64,000 nt of DNA from Kalmanozyma brasiliensis GHG001. Lineage: Eukaryota > Basidiomycota > Ustilaginomycetes > Ustilaginales. The stretch covers positions 744,802-808,801 of the forward strand of contig NW_015961970.1 of the NCBI RefSeq assembly GCF_000497045.1. Direction: 5' to 3'. The notes beneath the pieces were generated by a model that saw nothing but the letters and a program-made list of their open reading frames with translations, was not told where the DNA came from and ran no database searches. Positions 48,215-58,900 of the stretch are shown here, piece by piece; positions within the stretch are counted from its first letter, which is position 1; every line of letters begins with the position of its first letter. Both the position numbers and the translations under genes were made by a program.

Positions 48215-48967
48215 ATGTCGGACAAGTTTCGCCTTCACCCCGAGCCGGGAACAGAGCGCACGGCTATCTTCAACCCCATTCGTGCCGTCTACAAGACGGT
48301 CCGAGATGGAGGCTTCGGTTCGGCTCTGCTCATTCCGCACATTGTCCTCCCCATCTACGGTATCTACGTGATCTCCCACCGATCTAGCTACTGGTCTCCC
48401 GAATACGAAAAGGGCCTTGCCTTTGCCATCGCCTTAATCCAAGGCGTCTCCTTTGGCACTGCCATCGCGCTTTCGCTCGTCCGCTACAGCCCCGCAGGCA
48501 AAGCCATCAAGGGTCGACGCATCGAAAAGACGGCCACCCGCGAAGAGGCCTCGAAACAGTACCGTCTCGAGGTCACGCTCCGTCTCGCCGCGTACCTCTT
48601 CCTTGGTACCATCCTGTGGGAGTATCTCGTTCACTCCAAGTACTCGCCCGTAGCCAGTAAAGAGGCGCGCCAGACCACCTCTGGCTTCCTGACCGCGACC
48701 GGCGCGCTGCGCAGATTCTTGAACGAAGAGAGCCTCATGCATGAGGCTGGCGAGGGGCGCGCGGGTGTCGCAGGCGTGGGCCTCAACTTTGACGTCAAGG
48801 AAAACATCAAGAACCTTCGTGACGCTATCGAAAAGGGTCCCCGCATCAGGGTGCCCATCCCTGCACCTAAGAAGAGCATCTTCTTCGAGAAGATCGAGGA
48901 GACCCGCGAGAGGCTCCTTAACGGACGCGACCCCGGTCTCGACATTAAGTGGAACTTTTGGAAGTGA
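48215..48967 (+). CDS. Unrecognised membrane protein, 250 aa
   Basis: The ATG at 48215 is followed by a clean single-exon frame. The N-terminal 30 residues are hydrophilic without a signal peptide. Three hydrophobic segments follow, near residues 35-55 (LLIPHIVLPIYGIYVIS), 67-90 (GLAFAIALIQGVSFGTAIALSLV) and 122-142 (LRLAAYLFLGTILWEYLV). The C-terminal 100 residues are soluble and charged, with FDVKENIKNLRDAIEK and a final WNFWK. The topology would suit an ER or mitochondrial membrane protein, but I do not recognise the family. The upstream 200 bp is C/T-rich leader. Codon use matches the other genes here, so I take it as real. Confidence 0.75.
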   Translation: MSDKFRLHPEPGTERTAIFNPIRAVYKTVRDGGFGSALLIPHIVLPIYGIYVISHRSSYWSPEYEKGLAFAIALIQGVSFGTAIALSLVRYSPAGKAIKGRRIEKTATREEASKQYRLEVTLRLAAYLFLGTILWEYLVHSKYSPVASKEARQTTSGFLTATGALRRFLNEESLMHEAGEGRAGVAGVGLNFDVKENIKNLRDAIEKGPRIRVPIPAPKKSIFFEKIEETRERLLNGRDPGLDIKWNFWK

Positions 48968-49261
48968 AGCGGCGAGCGTTTGCGGTTCTGCTTCGAGTCT
49001 CTCGCGACACCTATCGGGAACCCGAGCTAGCTCGCCTCGAGCTTCCGCCTGCCGACATCTCAAGCATACCCCCCAATCATATCGGAACCCCTCGGAATGC
49101 GATACCCACCCTTATCAATCACGTCCTCTCTCGGAGCGCAACATGCTCCACCACCTCGCGGCAAAACGCTGCGACGCAACGCTCAATCTAATACTCGAAT
49201 CGGCATGTATGTAAAGTCATGGAATATATCATCGACAAGCCTGATCCAATCTGTGCGGTCA

Positions 49262-50617
49262 TCAGCTGTTGAACAGTCTAGAATGGAGCTGGTCGTGACG
49301 AGCCTGGACGATTTCGCCCAGCGGGAACGTGGTTGCTGGCGCAGAAGGATGCGTCCAGAATCCCTTCTCGCTGTCTGACGCTTTCTTGTGGATGTGTGTG
49401 CTGAGAACGTCTTGCTCCTCCGGCCAGTCCCACGCCCAACCCTGGTTCGGATCGTCGTCGTCCACGGGGATGAGTTGACCCTTTCGGGCCCGAATGGCCT
49501 GTATCCTTGGTCGTAAGGCGCTTGTTGAGGACTGCATCGTTGGTGTGGTGCGAAAGGGCTTCCCTTTAGTTCTTGATAACGTCGTCGCTGTGGTGCATAT
49601 CGGGCTGCTCGAGGCTTCACCTATGCTATAGGGCTCGATTACAGTTGGTTCCCGCTTGTTATCGTCATTGTCGATCTGCATTTCGTCCTCTTTCACTTTC
49701 GCATCTTGTCCGACTTTTCTCTTGTCCGACTTCTCTGTCGTCTCCGCCGCACCAACATCCAAACACCCCTCCCGCTCCATCTCGCGCATCACGCCCTCCA
49801 CGACACCTCGCATCTGAAAGCGCATCACCTGATGGGCCAGATACGGTCCTAGCGTATTCAACCTGATCGAGCTGCTGAACAGGCTTCTGGCTTGCAAGAA
49901 CAAATGCAGATACACCGCCTTCTTGAGGCCTATCCCCAGACACGCGGCGAAGACGGCCCAGCATATCGGCAGATGACCATGAACCTGACGCGTCGAGCGA
50001 CGAATGTCCAGTTTGAACTTGTCTACTAGTCGAGCTGCTGCTTCGAACTTCGCCTCGTCCGCCGGGTGCTGGAGGGATGAAGGGGAACCAGAGAAGGGTT
50101 GGCGATCGAGCCCGATAGGCCGCGCAAAGGCCTTGCTGTACAATGTGAGCAGCGCGATTCCTTGAGCTTTTGATGCTCGCCGTGCGACATGGTTGAGTAG
50201 CAGACTGTGGTATCCGTCGTCGAGACTTGCTATTGCCTCCAGACACTCGGCCATCTGCGCCTCTTTCTCTACGCCCGCACGACCCAGGTACGATTGGACG
50301 AGAGTGTGCACCCGCGCAAGGAACGGAAAGCTCGAACGGGCATAGCTGTGCAGTGTCGACTGAGCAAAGCTGAGCGTGGCCGAGGAGAGTTGTGCTTGCG
50401 AAGGCGCTACGTTCCGAGATGCGGGGATAGACGAGCGGGTGAGCGAGGGGGTTGGGCGGGAGTTGTGCAGAAGGCCGTGCGCGTGGAAGGATTCCAAACC
50501 CGAGGACGCTACGAAGCCGCCCGTGGGGAGGTTTGAGTCGGAGAGCAGAAGAAGGAGGTACGTCTCGAGATCGTCGTCCGGGCTGCTCGAGGATGAGGCC
50601 TCAGTGGTCGACTGCAT
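49262..50617 (-). CDS. ureF: Urease accessory protein UreF
   Basis: The protein is 451 aa from the ATG at 50617. UreF acts with UreD and UreG to load nickel into urease, which hydrolyses urea in the cytosol. Family landmarks: LLLLSDSNLPTGGFVASSGLESF (split over about 20-42), DGYHSLLLNHVARRAS, GIALLTLYSKAF, RQVHGHLPICWAVFAACLG and LNTLGPYLAHQVMRF. The UreF fold ends near residue 290; a disordered tail with acidic and Ser/Thr-rich sequence follows, and the last 40 residues (GLIPVDDDDP-like, then FPLGEIVQARHDQLHSRLFNS in part) resemble the family's C-terminal end. Bacterial UreF is about 225 aa, so this one carries internal insertions, as is usual for fungal forms. It is divergent from the PEP-mutase-like gene. 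Confidence 0.92.
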   Translation of the reverse strand: MQSTTEASSSSSPDDDLETYLLLLLSDSNLPTGGFVASSGLESFHAHGLLHNSRPTPSLTRSSIPASRNVAPSQAQLSSATLSFAQSTLHSYARSSFPFLARVHTLVQSYLGRAGVEKEAQMAECLEAIASLDDGYHSLLLNHVARRASKAQGIALLTLYSKAFARPIGLDRQPFSGSPSSLQHPADEAKFEAAARLVDKFKLDIRRSTRQVHGHLPICWAVFAACLGIGLKKAVYLHLFLQARSLFSSSIRLNTLGPYLAHQVMRFQMRGVVEGVMREMEREGCLDVGAAETTEKSDKRKVGQDAKVKEDEMQIDNDDNKREPTVIEPYSIGEASSSPICTTATTLSRTKGKPFRTTPTMQSSTSALRPRIQAIRARKGQLIPVDDDDPNQGWAWDWPEEQDVLSTHIHKKASDSEKGFWTHPSAPATTFPLGEIVQARHDQLHSRLFNS

Positions 50618-50876
50618 CGCCTCGGATGTGGTGGTGATGAGAAGATGTGAGGAGGAGGTTGGACCCTGAACCCGATCCAGACCGATAAGGTTGCCCTCGT
50701 CGCGTCTTTTCCGTGATACCTTTTTCTTCTCGACTTTCCTTCAGATGTCACAACGCCTCTCGCTACGCCTGTCAGCATGAATTAGCCGAAAAGTATAGCC
50801 GGCGGACCAGCCGTCCGGCTTCGTCCTCCCACTCTCCTTCTACCTCGCCTCCCTCTGCTCTTCCATCACTCTCAAC
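50618..50876. promoter_or_regulatory. Divergent promoter between the ureF and PEP-mutase-like genes
   Basis: A 259-bp shared promoter. CGATAAG (core at 50684-50689) fits the HGATAR site of fungal nitrogen GATA factors and lies about 67 bp upstream of ureF. A single such match is common by chance. The plus-strand leader close to 50877 is C/T-rich. Confidence 0.4.
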
Positions 50877-51915
50877 ATGACCTCGACAGCACGCACACCA
50901 GCCGCTCGGCTACGAGAGCTCCTCGCAGGTCCCTCTATTGTCACCGCCCCCGGTGTGTTTGATGGCATCTCGGCGCGACTGGCGCTCAAAGCGGGTCATG
51001 TCGCGCTCTATCAAACTGGCGCAGGCACATCTGCATCACGTCTCGCTCGAGCCGACTTGGGCTTCTTGGGCATGTCAGACATGGTTTCCGCTGCTGGCGT
51101 GTCCATCACTGCGGATCCGACGCTCATGACGCCCGTCATTGCCGATGCGGATACGGGCTTCGGCGCCGCCCCTCAAGTCGTGAGTTCCCTCGCCCACCCA
51201 CCACCTCCTCGTTTCCACGGAACAGTGCTGACAGAGCTTCGTTGGACTATCACAGGCACGGACGGTCACAGAGTACCATCGGGCAGGAATAGCCGCACTG
51301 CACGTCGAAGACCAGGTGCAGGCCAAACGATGCGGTCATTTGGATTCGAAACAGATTGTCTCTCGCGCTGACTTTATCGCTCGAGTCACCGCGGCGGTCA
51401 ACGCACGTAACGCCCTCCCCTGCCCTCCGCAGGATCGGATCCTGATCATCGCCCGAACCGACGCACTTGCCGTGCTGGGCCTGGACGAGGCGATCGAGCG
51501 ACTGCGACTCGCACACGCCGCAGGAGCAGAGATGGGCTTCTTGGAAGGCATGCGCTCGAATGAAGAGGTGGAGCAGGCGATGAAGGAGTTACAGGGTTTG
51601 CCGATGCTAGCCAACTGTGTCACGGGCGGGAAGAGTCCGTTGTGGACAGCAAAGGAGGCGGAAGCGTTGGGGTTCAAGCTGGCCATCTTTCCGTGTGCTG
51701 GGATGTTCCCTGCTGCCAAAGCGTTGTTGGCGAGCTACAGCCATTTGATGGACAAGGGCATCGGGATCGAGGCGGAAAGGGGAGAGGGGAGGATGGTCGA
51801 TTTGGGCGGAGCGGATCCGATGGGGCTGAGGAACTTCTTCGCTGATATGGGGTTGGAGCATGAGGTGGGGGTGGATAGGGCTGCCGCGAATGGGGCTGGG
51901 TTGGGCGACGTTTAG
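50877..51915 (+). CDS. Isocitrate lyase/PEP mutase superfamily enzyme
   Basis: Two exons: 50877-51179 and 51256-51915, giving 320 aa. The 76-bp intron (GTGAGT...CACAG) has in-frame stops, and removing it joins DTGFGAAPQV to ARTVTEYHRAGIAALHVEDQ (split). The superfamily cleaves or rearranges C-C or C-P bonds in 2-hydroxy acids (methylisocitrate lyase, dimethylmalate lyase, PEP mutase). Seen: APGVFDGISARLA near the start, DADTGFG (Mg site, 90-96), HVEDQ (117-121) and KRCGH (125-129), the loop whose Cys is catalytic in lyases. That loop favours a lyase over PEP mutase. The substrate is open. No mitochondrial presequence or peroxisomal tripeptide is clear. Convergent with the four-segment membrane-protein gene. 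Confidence 0.9.
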
Positions 51916-52053
51916 TGAGATGTCAGTGGGAGGGATGATCACGGAGCAGGCGAGAAGAATACGAGGAAGTTGCGCGATTGGACCCATCGTTCGTTGGTAT
52001 ACAGGGTCATGCGAACGCGTTCTATCATAAAAGTCGTGAATGTCATGTGCTGG

Positions 52054-53874
52054 CTAGGCACGAGTCTTTGGCGGTGCTTTGGAAGCGCGCAATCCGACAA
52101 CATCGCAGTAGATGGCGACTAGGAAGAGCACTGTAGCGACGACAGAGCATGCAATAGCGCCGTTGTACAGGTTACACCAGCCACTGCCTGTTCCAGCGGG
52201 GCACTTCTTGCCCACTACGAGGGCCATCACGGCTGCCGTGCCCCACAGCAGACACAGCACGACGTCCCAGCCGCAATCCCATTTGAGGCTTTTGCGTGCT
52301 ACGTGCCAGCGGGCTTGCATCTTCATGGTGGCCAGAGCGTCCGACTGGCGTCGCTTCTTTGCTCGACGTTTCTTGCGTCGACGCGCATCTCCTGGAAGCG
52401 TCTCGGCATCAGAGTCGCTCTCGGTATCAGTGTCGTCGGTGCGCTTTCCGAGGAGAGTCGAATCGACAATGATGTTAACCGAAGGGCCGGGGTGCATCTT
52501 GTTCTTCTTGCCTGCTTTGCCTCCGCCATTTCCAGAAGTCATGACTGGGATGACCATACCATTTTGAGCACCAACACCCATTGCTCCAGCGCCAGCCGGA
52601 TCGCGTCCGGAGCAACAGCATGGCTTGAACGCGAAGAGCCACAGGCACACAAGCGTCGAGATAACCGAAACGCCGTACAGCACGAAGGAGGGAAAAGTAC
52701 CAGATGGGGGCGCTTTGTCGGCTGGTCGGATAAGGATGAAGCCGCCGATGCCCATCCCTGCTGCTCCTAGCGAGACGAGACACTGCAACCATCGCGTGGC
52801 GATACGGAGCTTGTGACGTGGAAGAACGAGTCGCCCTTTTGCGTTGACACCGCCTATTGGCACCTCCTCCGGCTCTTCTTCCTCGTCGTCCGCGCTTCCG
52901 TCGCCTCTGCCCTTGCGCGACACTTTGGGTCCGAACTGTTTCTCCAACATGCGGATGCGTTCTTCCTTGACTTGATCGTTCGTAGGTGTGCGATCGTATG
53001 GGTAGGGTCCATAGGGGCTGGGCGGTGACTGAGGGCCGTAGCGACCATTGCTGAACGACTCGCTCTCCCACCCGCTCTGGCCAGAGCCTGGCGGCACCAT
53101 GGTGTACGCATGACCATCAGCCGAGAGGTGGCCGCCGTACCATGCGTGAGACCAACTCGGAAAGCCTGGTAGAGAGTCACCGATACGTCCACCGTGTTGG
53201 GCGTCTTGCGGGTGTGCAGAAGTCCCAGGCAGGTGGTGTGCTGCGTTGACGTTGAAGATGTTGGGCGGCTCTGAAGCTGGCGGGCTGACCGAAGGATGCG
53301 TGGGCGCTGTCGAGTAGGCGGGAAGGCTGTGACGCGACCGCCCGCCTAAAGTCTGTCTCGAGGCTATCGACGGCGCTCCGTAGCTCGGTGCATTGTAGCC
53401 TTCATACATGGGCTCATATGCTCCTGAGGCGGGTGGTGCCACGTAGAAGCCGCCGTCGTAGTGTGTCGGGTCAAGACTGCCCGGCATGATGGGCATCGAG
53501 ACGTATCGACCGACGTACTGAAGCTGGTCCGCGTAGAAGTCGTACCGGGCAGGAGCCTCGGAAGGAGCAGCGTGCGGTCCCCACCTTTGCTCCTGCGCAG
53601 CCTGGTTGGCAGCAGCGATCTCTCCCAGATCGCGCTCTTCATACTCGTCCGATTCACCCTGAGCGTGGCATGGTGGCATAGACAGAGGGCTGAGAGGCTG
53701 CTTGCCGTAGGATGACCGAGAGCTGCCAGCCTGAGACGAAGGTCGACAACTTTCGAAGCTGGCCTGTCGTGGATGCTGCTGCTTTTGATGGTGTGGAGAC
53801 GAAGGTGAGACCGGAGGATAGGATGGGTAGCAGCTGCCGGCCGCTTGGTCCGCCAGATGTGCTTGCGAGAGCAT
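52054..53874 (-). CDS. Four-segment membrane protein with long disordered N-terminus
   Basis: The protein is 606 aa from the ATG at 53874. The first 330 residues are disordered (Pro, Tyr, Ser, Gly) with an acidic run DDEEEEPEE. Four hydrophobic segments follow, in two pairs: TRWLQCLVSLGAAGMGIGGFI and FVLYGVSVISTLVCLWLFAF, then VVLCLLWGTAAVMALVVG and GAIACSVVATVLFLVAIYC near the C-terminus. Between the pairs lies a strongly basic stretch (RRRKKRRAKKRRQ). The second pair, with WDCGWD before it and KKCPAG...GWCNLYN between, recalls fungal MARVEL-like four-helix proteins of the plasma membrane or vesicles. I am not certain of the family. Cysteines cluster after segment two (KPCCCSG), a possible palmitoylation site. 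Confidence 0.7.
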   Translation of the reverse strand: MLSQAHLADQAAGSCYPSYPPVSPSSPHHQKQQHPRQASFESCRPSSQAGSSRSSYGKQPLSPLSMPPCHAQGESDEYEERDLGEIAAANQAAQEQRWGPHAAPSEAPARYDFYADQLQYVGRYVSMPIMPGSLDPTHYDGGFYVAPPASGAYEPMYEGYNAPSYGAPSIASRQTLGGRSRHSLPAYSTAPTHPSVSPPASEPPNIFNVNAAHHLPGTSAHPQDAQHGGRIGDSLPGFPSWSHAWYGGHLSADGHAYTMVPPGSGQSGWESESFSNGRYGPQSPPSPYGPYPYDRTPTNDQVKEERIRMLEKQFGPKVSRKGRGDGSADDEEEEPEEVPIGGVNAKGRLVLPRHKLRIATRWLQCLVSLGAAGMGIGGFILIRPADKAPPSGTFPSFVLYGVSVISTLVCLWLFAFKPCCCSGRDPAGAGAMGVGAQNGMVIPVMTSGNGGGKAGKKNKMHPGPSVNIIVDSTLLGKRTDDTDTESDSDAETLPGDARRRKKRRAKKRRQSDALATMKMQARWHVARKSLKWDCGWDVVLCLLWGTAAVMALVVGKKCPAGTGSGWCNLYNGAIACSVVATVLFLVAIYCDVVGLRASKAPPKTRA

Positions 53875-55216
53875 TGTGGCTGCAAGCGAGGCCTGGCAGC
53901 CTCAACTGCTATATGTGCCCTATGCCCACGAGGGTCACCGATGCCTTGTGGGCGAGCTAGACGGACAGGAGGCTAGTTCTTCATCAGTATGTTGCGAGCC
54001 TTCCTGATGGTGGTCAGCAGACGAGCCAAGCCTGAAACCTGACGCAGGTGTGCGACGTCGTTATGATGAGCGAAGCTGAAAGACGATGCGGAAGGTCATA
54101 AGGTCAGCGGAAGGTCATAAGGTCAGGGAACGTGCCTGGACTGAGGGTGATGCTGTGTCAGGTATGGTAGCCAGGAGCAAGGCTGCGGAGCGGACATACC
54201 GAAGAAGGGAAACAGGGTTCAGTCGGGGCTCGTCCGTTGCCCCCACATAAGCCCTGAGCAGGTGAAGCGGCAGGGACCCGGCTTGATGCAAGGTCGTTCT
54301 CACGCCACGCTGATGCTTATGCTTGGACCGCTTGATGATCCATTGTCACGTAGAGAGGCGGCCTTGGCGTAGATGAGCGCTGCACCGACTGCAAGATGGG
54401 TAAAGCTCAGAGCTGGACCTCAGCCGCTCCCATATTCGACTTCGGCGGCCCCAGTGGTGCATACAAAGGAAGCAGCCGAGCACGATGAAAAGATGAACAA
54501 TCAGCCCCTGAGTCTTCCTGCCATGCCTTCGTCTGCCAGGTTGACAAGTGTTGGTCTCTCAACGCAGCCAAGATGTCACCTCGCTTGGCTTTTCTCCGCT
54601 GCAAGGACCCCTGTCTGGCTGTGGCCTCTTCAATTTTTCGAGAAATGAAATTTCAGAGAGTGCTTCTGCTGCCCCAATTTTCATTGCGCCTCCTGTGCTA
54701 ACGCCGACTCAGGGGCTGCTCGCCCAAATAAGGTGTGCAGGTTCTCGGCTCTGCTTCCATCTATTGCAGACAGTGACAGACGCCAAGACGTCGTATCCAC
54801 AGAAATGAGTAGCCTGCTCCACAGTCGTCGATGGCCGACAAATGCTAGATCCTGAGGCGGAATCGCGGGCTGGCCATCCTTTCCACAGGACCACGGCTGA
54901 TCTGGCTTGGGTGACGAAGCTGTGAGATTCGTGTGCTCTGCAGATCTCTCCGACCGGCCTGAACATGCGATCGGATCGTGTCCGTGGCTGGTCGCAACTG
55001 CTCAGTCAATGCAACGATTCCTCTGGGCGGTAGACCGCCGACGTCGAATTCCGCTGTTCGCTGGCTCGTATCCTTTGCCTGTCCTGTTCCTTGAGAGTGC
55101 GCGGATCCTTCCGAGAAGCCGATGGTGAGCATAGTGTCAACGGGGCGCTCTGTCACCGTCGGCAGATGGCTCATTTGCTGCAAGACTTGTGCTTCGGCAG
55201 CTCGTGGCGAGTCGCG
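53875..55216. other. Intergenic region between the four-segment membrane-protein and MZT1 genes
   Basis: About 1.3 kb holding the membrane-protein promoter and the MZT1 3' UTR (both minus strand). A perfect 19-bp tandem duplication is listed separately. Frames of up to about 110 codons carry no domain or signal. Confidence 0.4.
54088..54125. repeat. Perfect 19-bp tandem duplication
   Basis: The unit GCGGAAGGTCATAAGGTCA occurs twice without a mismatch (54088-54106 and 54107-54125), about 210 bp upstream of the membrane-protein gene's ATG. Each unit itself contains two AAGGTCA-like half sites (GGAAGGTCA, ATAAGGTCA). Confidence 0.9.
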
Positions 55217-55571
55217 CTAGCGTTTTGCGGCTTCCTTGCGGAGGTTCTCGACGATCGCCTGTGGTGTCGAACATGGGAAGAAGGAAGATCTGAGCATCAG
55301 TCAAGCCGCCACTTACCTTCGCATCCTCCACCGGCACAGGAGCACTTACAGCAACAGCTTCAGCATTGACGCCACTTTCGATCAGCTCTACGCAGGCGCG
55401 CAGTTGTTCTCGTGAGAGACCGGTGTTGAGCAGTTGCGAAAGGTCATGGAGGACTGGCGCCGATAAGGTGAGCAATCGAACTGTCAGTCGATTGTGATCG
55501 TATATGCTTGCTCACGATGAGCACTTACTATCCATGGTTTCCTGACTCGCGACGTTGCGTTGATCCTCCAT
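55217..55571 (-). CDS. MZT1: MOZART1 (MZT1) gamma-tubulin complex factor
   Basis: Three exons: 55571-55529, 55453-55350 and 55258-55217, giving 62 aa. MZT1 binds the N-terminus of GCP proteins and activates or anchors the gamma-tubulin complex at spindle poles. Exon 1 reads MEDQRNVASQETMD. The exon 1-2 join gives ETMDILHDLSQLLNTGL, matching the family's TMD-L-LSxxLNTGL. Exon 2 ends GVNAEAVA and exon 3 gives AIVENLRKEAAKR plus TAG, ungapped against the family's GxNPEAL..VIKELR. The introns are 75 bp (GTAAGT...GCGCCAG) and 91 bp (GTAAGT...ACCACAG). A second GTAAGT donor at 55316, 33 nt past the first, would insert VSAPVPVEDAK in frame. The gene lies head to head with ATR. Confidence 0.9.
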
Positions 55572-55953
55572 GTCGAATGAATGGCAGAGTTGTAGCAGCG
55601 ATGATGGATGGTGGTGATCAAGAAGTGAGACAGACAGCCGTGCGCATTCTGAAAAGTGTTGGTCTTTTGGCCTCGTTTACGCGTCAGCCTCACGCGTGCC
55701 CTTCTCCGTCAGCCAAATTTTGACTTTGGCCGCCAAGCCTCTCTTCGGAAAAGTCACAGACGGTGATTTTGTGGAGATTCGGGCTGAGTTCATTCGTTGA
55801 AGCCCATCATCGACGAGGCGAGAGCTGCTTCCTCCTCTGTCACAGCATCTTTCTTACCAACACACACTTTCAGCGATCGCGGTTGCCACCCGAACCTCGT
55901 ATCAGAGTGCAGGACGGGAATGCTAGCGCTCCCAGCAGCTCGCAACAGCAATC
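55572..55953. promoter_or_regulatory. Divergent MZT1-ATR promoter with paired MluI cell-cycle boxes
   Basis: A 382-bp region between the two start codons. Two ACGCGT hexamers, at 55679-55684 and 55692-55697, lie 7 bp apart, 108-126 bp from the MZT1 start and 257-275 bp from the ATR start. ACGCGT is the binding core of the fungal MBF factor, which drives G1/S genes. The last 100 bp before ATR is C/T-rich leader. Confidence 0.55.
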
Positions 55954-58900
55954 ATGCCAGCCGCCACCGAGGCGCGTGTCAATGATGCGCTCGGCGCTCT
56001 GCTCCGCAAGGTGGTCGGCTCCAACGATGCTGGCAGTTCTTCAGCAGAGTACAGGTCGAGCAACGGCCATGTCAACGGCGACTCCTCTGCCGCACTCGTA
56101 GCAGCCTCTCAGTTCCTCGCAGACGGTCTCCACCGAGGCGCAGCGAAGTTGAACGGGCAAAACATCGTCCGAGACGGATCTCACAGCGAAGAAGAGATTG
56201 CGCATGCTCTCAATCGCCTTCTCATATCGGGCGTCATCACACCACTCATCGATGCACCTTCGTCCAGCCGGAGTCATGCCGAGGCCCACAATGCGGGAGC
56301 TGGCATCGGGATCCGTCAAGCCCTCGACACCTTGTCCCGCACGTTGAGCGCATCGCCCAAGTACCTCGAGCACCTCTTCGAATCCAACGACCGTGCTTGT
56401 GCCACGGCGTCGACAAGCGCCGTGACCCTCGACATGACCAACACCACTTTCGACGTCTGGGCCACTCCTCGTCTACTTTGTGCAGCTGCCTCGATGCTGT
56501 CCGCCAGCCGCTCTTCCAGAGCCACAAGAGAACCTGAATACGCACAGCACTCCAAGGATCTCTCTCACCAACTCCTCGATCACCTGCAAAAGCTTCTCTC
56601 CGTATCCGCCGAGACGGTCGGTCAGGTCGATAATGTCCGCTACATTCTCGCCGAATGCTTGCGCGCTTCCGTACACGCGCTTGCACAGACAGGTCAGACC
56701 TCCTTCAGCGCCAATGCACGCCTCCCGGACTTTGTCGTTCCGAATCCAGACCACTCAGTATCGCTTCCGAGCATCCCGCACGATGCGTCTCAGGTCATCT
56801 CCTTCTATCGCTCTCCGCTTTCTGATCCCTCCTTCCGCCTCACTTCGCGCAAAGACCGTCCTAAACCCGCTGGGAGCGGTTTTGCCGCCCTTTCGTCATT
56901 ACAACGGGACGCCGCGCTCACTTTCTCACTAGGCGCCAAGACTGCGGGAACGGAAGATGCGGACAGGAAAGGCATCATCGCCGATCGCGCCAGTGGGCTC
57001 TTCCTCACATCGATCGACCTGTGTCTCAGGCTCGCCCAAGAGTTTCCAACCTACTTTATCGACGTCGCAGACTATGCCGTGCTTCTATTCGTCGAGCACC
57101 TGCAGCACAGATGGACGTGTGCCAAGCAAAGGCAACCGAAGCCAGCTCTGCACACACCTCTCGCTCCTGACGCTTACAAGATCGTCAGCAGCCATGCTGC
57201 ATTTCTCGCTGAATCCTACCCAAGCAGCCTCGTGAGGGTAATGCAGGTAGCTGCAGAGCACATGTCGTCTCTCGCCGACATCCTCGATCACGTTGACGTC
57301 GATGATGGCGAGCACCTTCATGTGGCGCATGCTTTGATCTCCATCGGATCTTGCTTCAGCGCATATGCTCTTCAAGTGCCGGACTCAAGACAAGAAGAGC
57401 TCGCAGCCGTCCTGGAACCTTATCAAAATCTCCTCACGGGTCAGCTGCGACTCAGAGGCCCATCGATCGCCGATTCGCCGGACTTGATACAGCGATCTGC
57501 TGTCGTGTGCTTCGTGTCGACGCTGGCGTCTCTGGTCGTCGCAAGCGGACGTCGTTTCGAGGCGCCATTCTTGGCTGATCTCCATTCGCAGATGGCCTCA
57601 TTGCTGGAGGACGTTGCCCAGAAACCGCAAGAATTTGCTCGCTTGCAGGGCACGACCGCACTCGACGATCTTCGGCAGCTGCATAGCCTGTTGCGAGACC
57701 GCATGGATGCCCGCGCTCGGGCACAAGCAGGAACGGATCAGGTTCGAGCTCGCATCGACAACTTCAAGAGACGAAGGCTCGACCATTCCGACAACTTGGC
57801 TAAGACCATGAACGTGATCGATGCCTTGCTTCCGCTCGATGCTACTACCACAGAATCATCTGAGCAGTCGCACGAGATCTCGCGGAGACGTCTCATCTCG
57901 CGAACGTGTCTTCACACAGTCCTTAAGGGCGAGGCGATGGATGTACATGCGTCCCAAGCCACATGCATCTGCGAGCGTCACCCCAGAGGGGAAATAGCAG
58001 AGCTGGAGACCGCCCTTGCCAATGCCGAGCAACACGAGCCGGATCCTTCTGCCGTTGCTGCACTGTGGAAAGACGTCCACAACGCTGTCAAGACATCACG
58101 CCTCTTGTCATCCCGCATCATCGATATGTTGCGCCGCTGCGTTGCCCATTCTTCAGTCTCAAAGCCACTCCCGTTCAATGGCGACAAGAACGTCTTCAAT
58201 ATCATTGCGCATTCTCTGCGCTCGAAAGCTCGCAGCTGTCGTCTCGCTGCCAATGAGCTAGCAGTTGCTTACCAGAAACGCCTGCTGCTGCAGCGGGACA
58301 CCAGCATCGAAGAGGAATGGATCGTCCGCTTCCTTCATATCCCTAGAATCTACGAAGACCTTCTCGCCGATGTCAGCCAATCTTCCTGCCACGAGACCGC
58401 CCTTGTTGGGCTCGGCCAGCTCTTCGAGATGCCCGTCGAAAGCTGTCAGGAGATCTGCTTGCTGACGCTCATCCTGCACCTGGGCCACGCAAATCCATTC
58501 ATCAAGGCATGCGCTTACACGCAAATCGTGCAGATCGCCGCTGCACATCGGTGCACGACGTTCCAGTTGGTGCAAAAGCACTTCGAAAGGGTCTCGACAT
58601 CCATCGTCGAGCGCTTCATCTCGATGCCAGATCTATGGACGAGCTTCTTGAGCCTGATCAAGATGAACCAAGCCACCTTCTTCAATCTGACGAAAGAGTA
58701 CACGCTGCCCCACCTCATCACGATGATCTGCTCTGGAGACAGTACGGCCGAGATCGGAACCAAGATGATCGAGCTGATCGCTCGCGCCCTCGGCACGGAT
58801 GTTCCTCGACTCTGTCACGACAACATCACGCCCATCTTTCGGTCATTCTTCATGCGCTCCGCATCATTGCGAGACCTAGGCCTCTCCACCCTGGTGCAGC

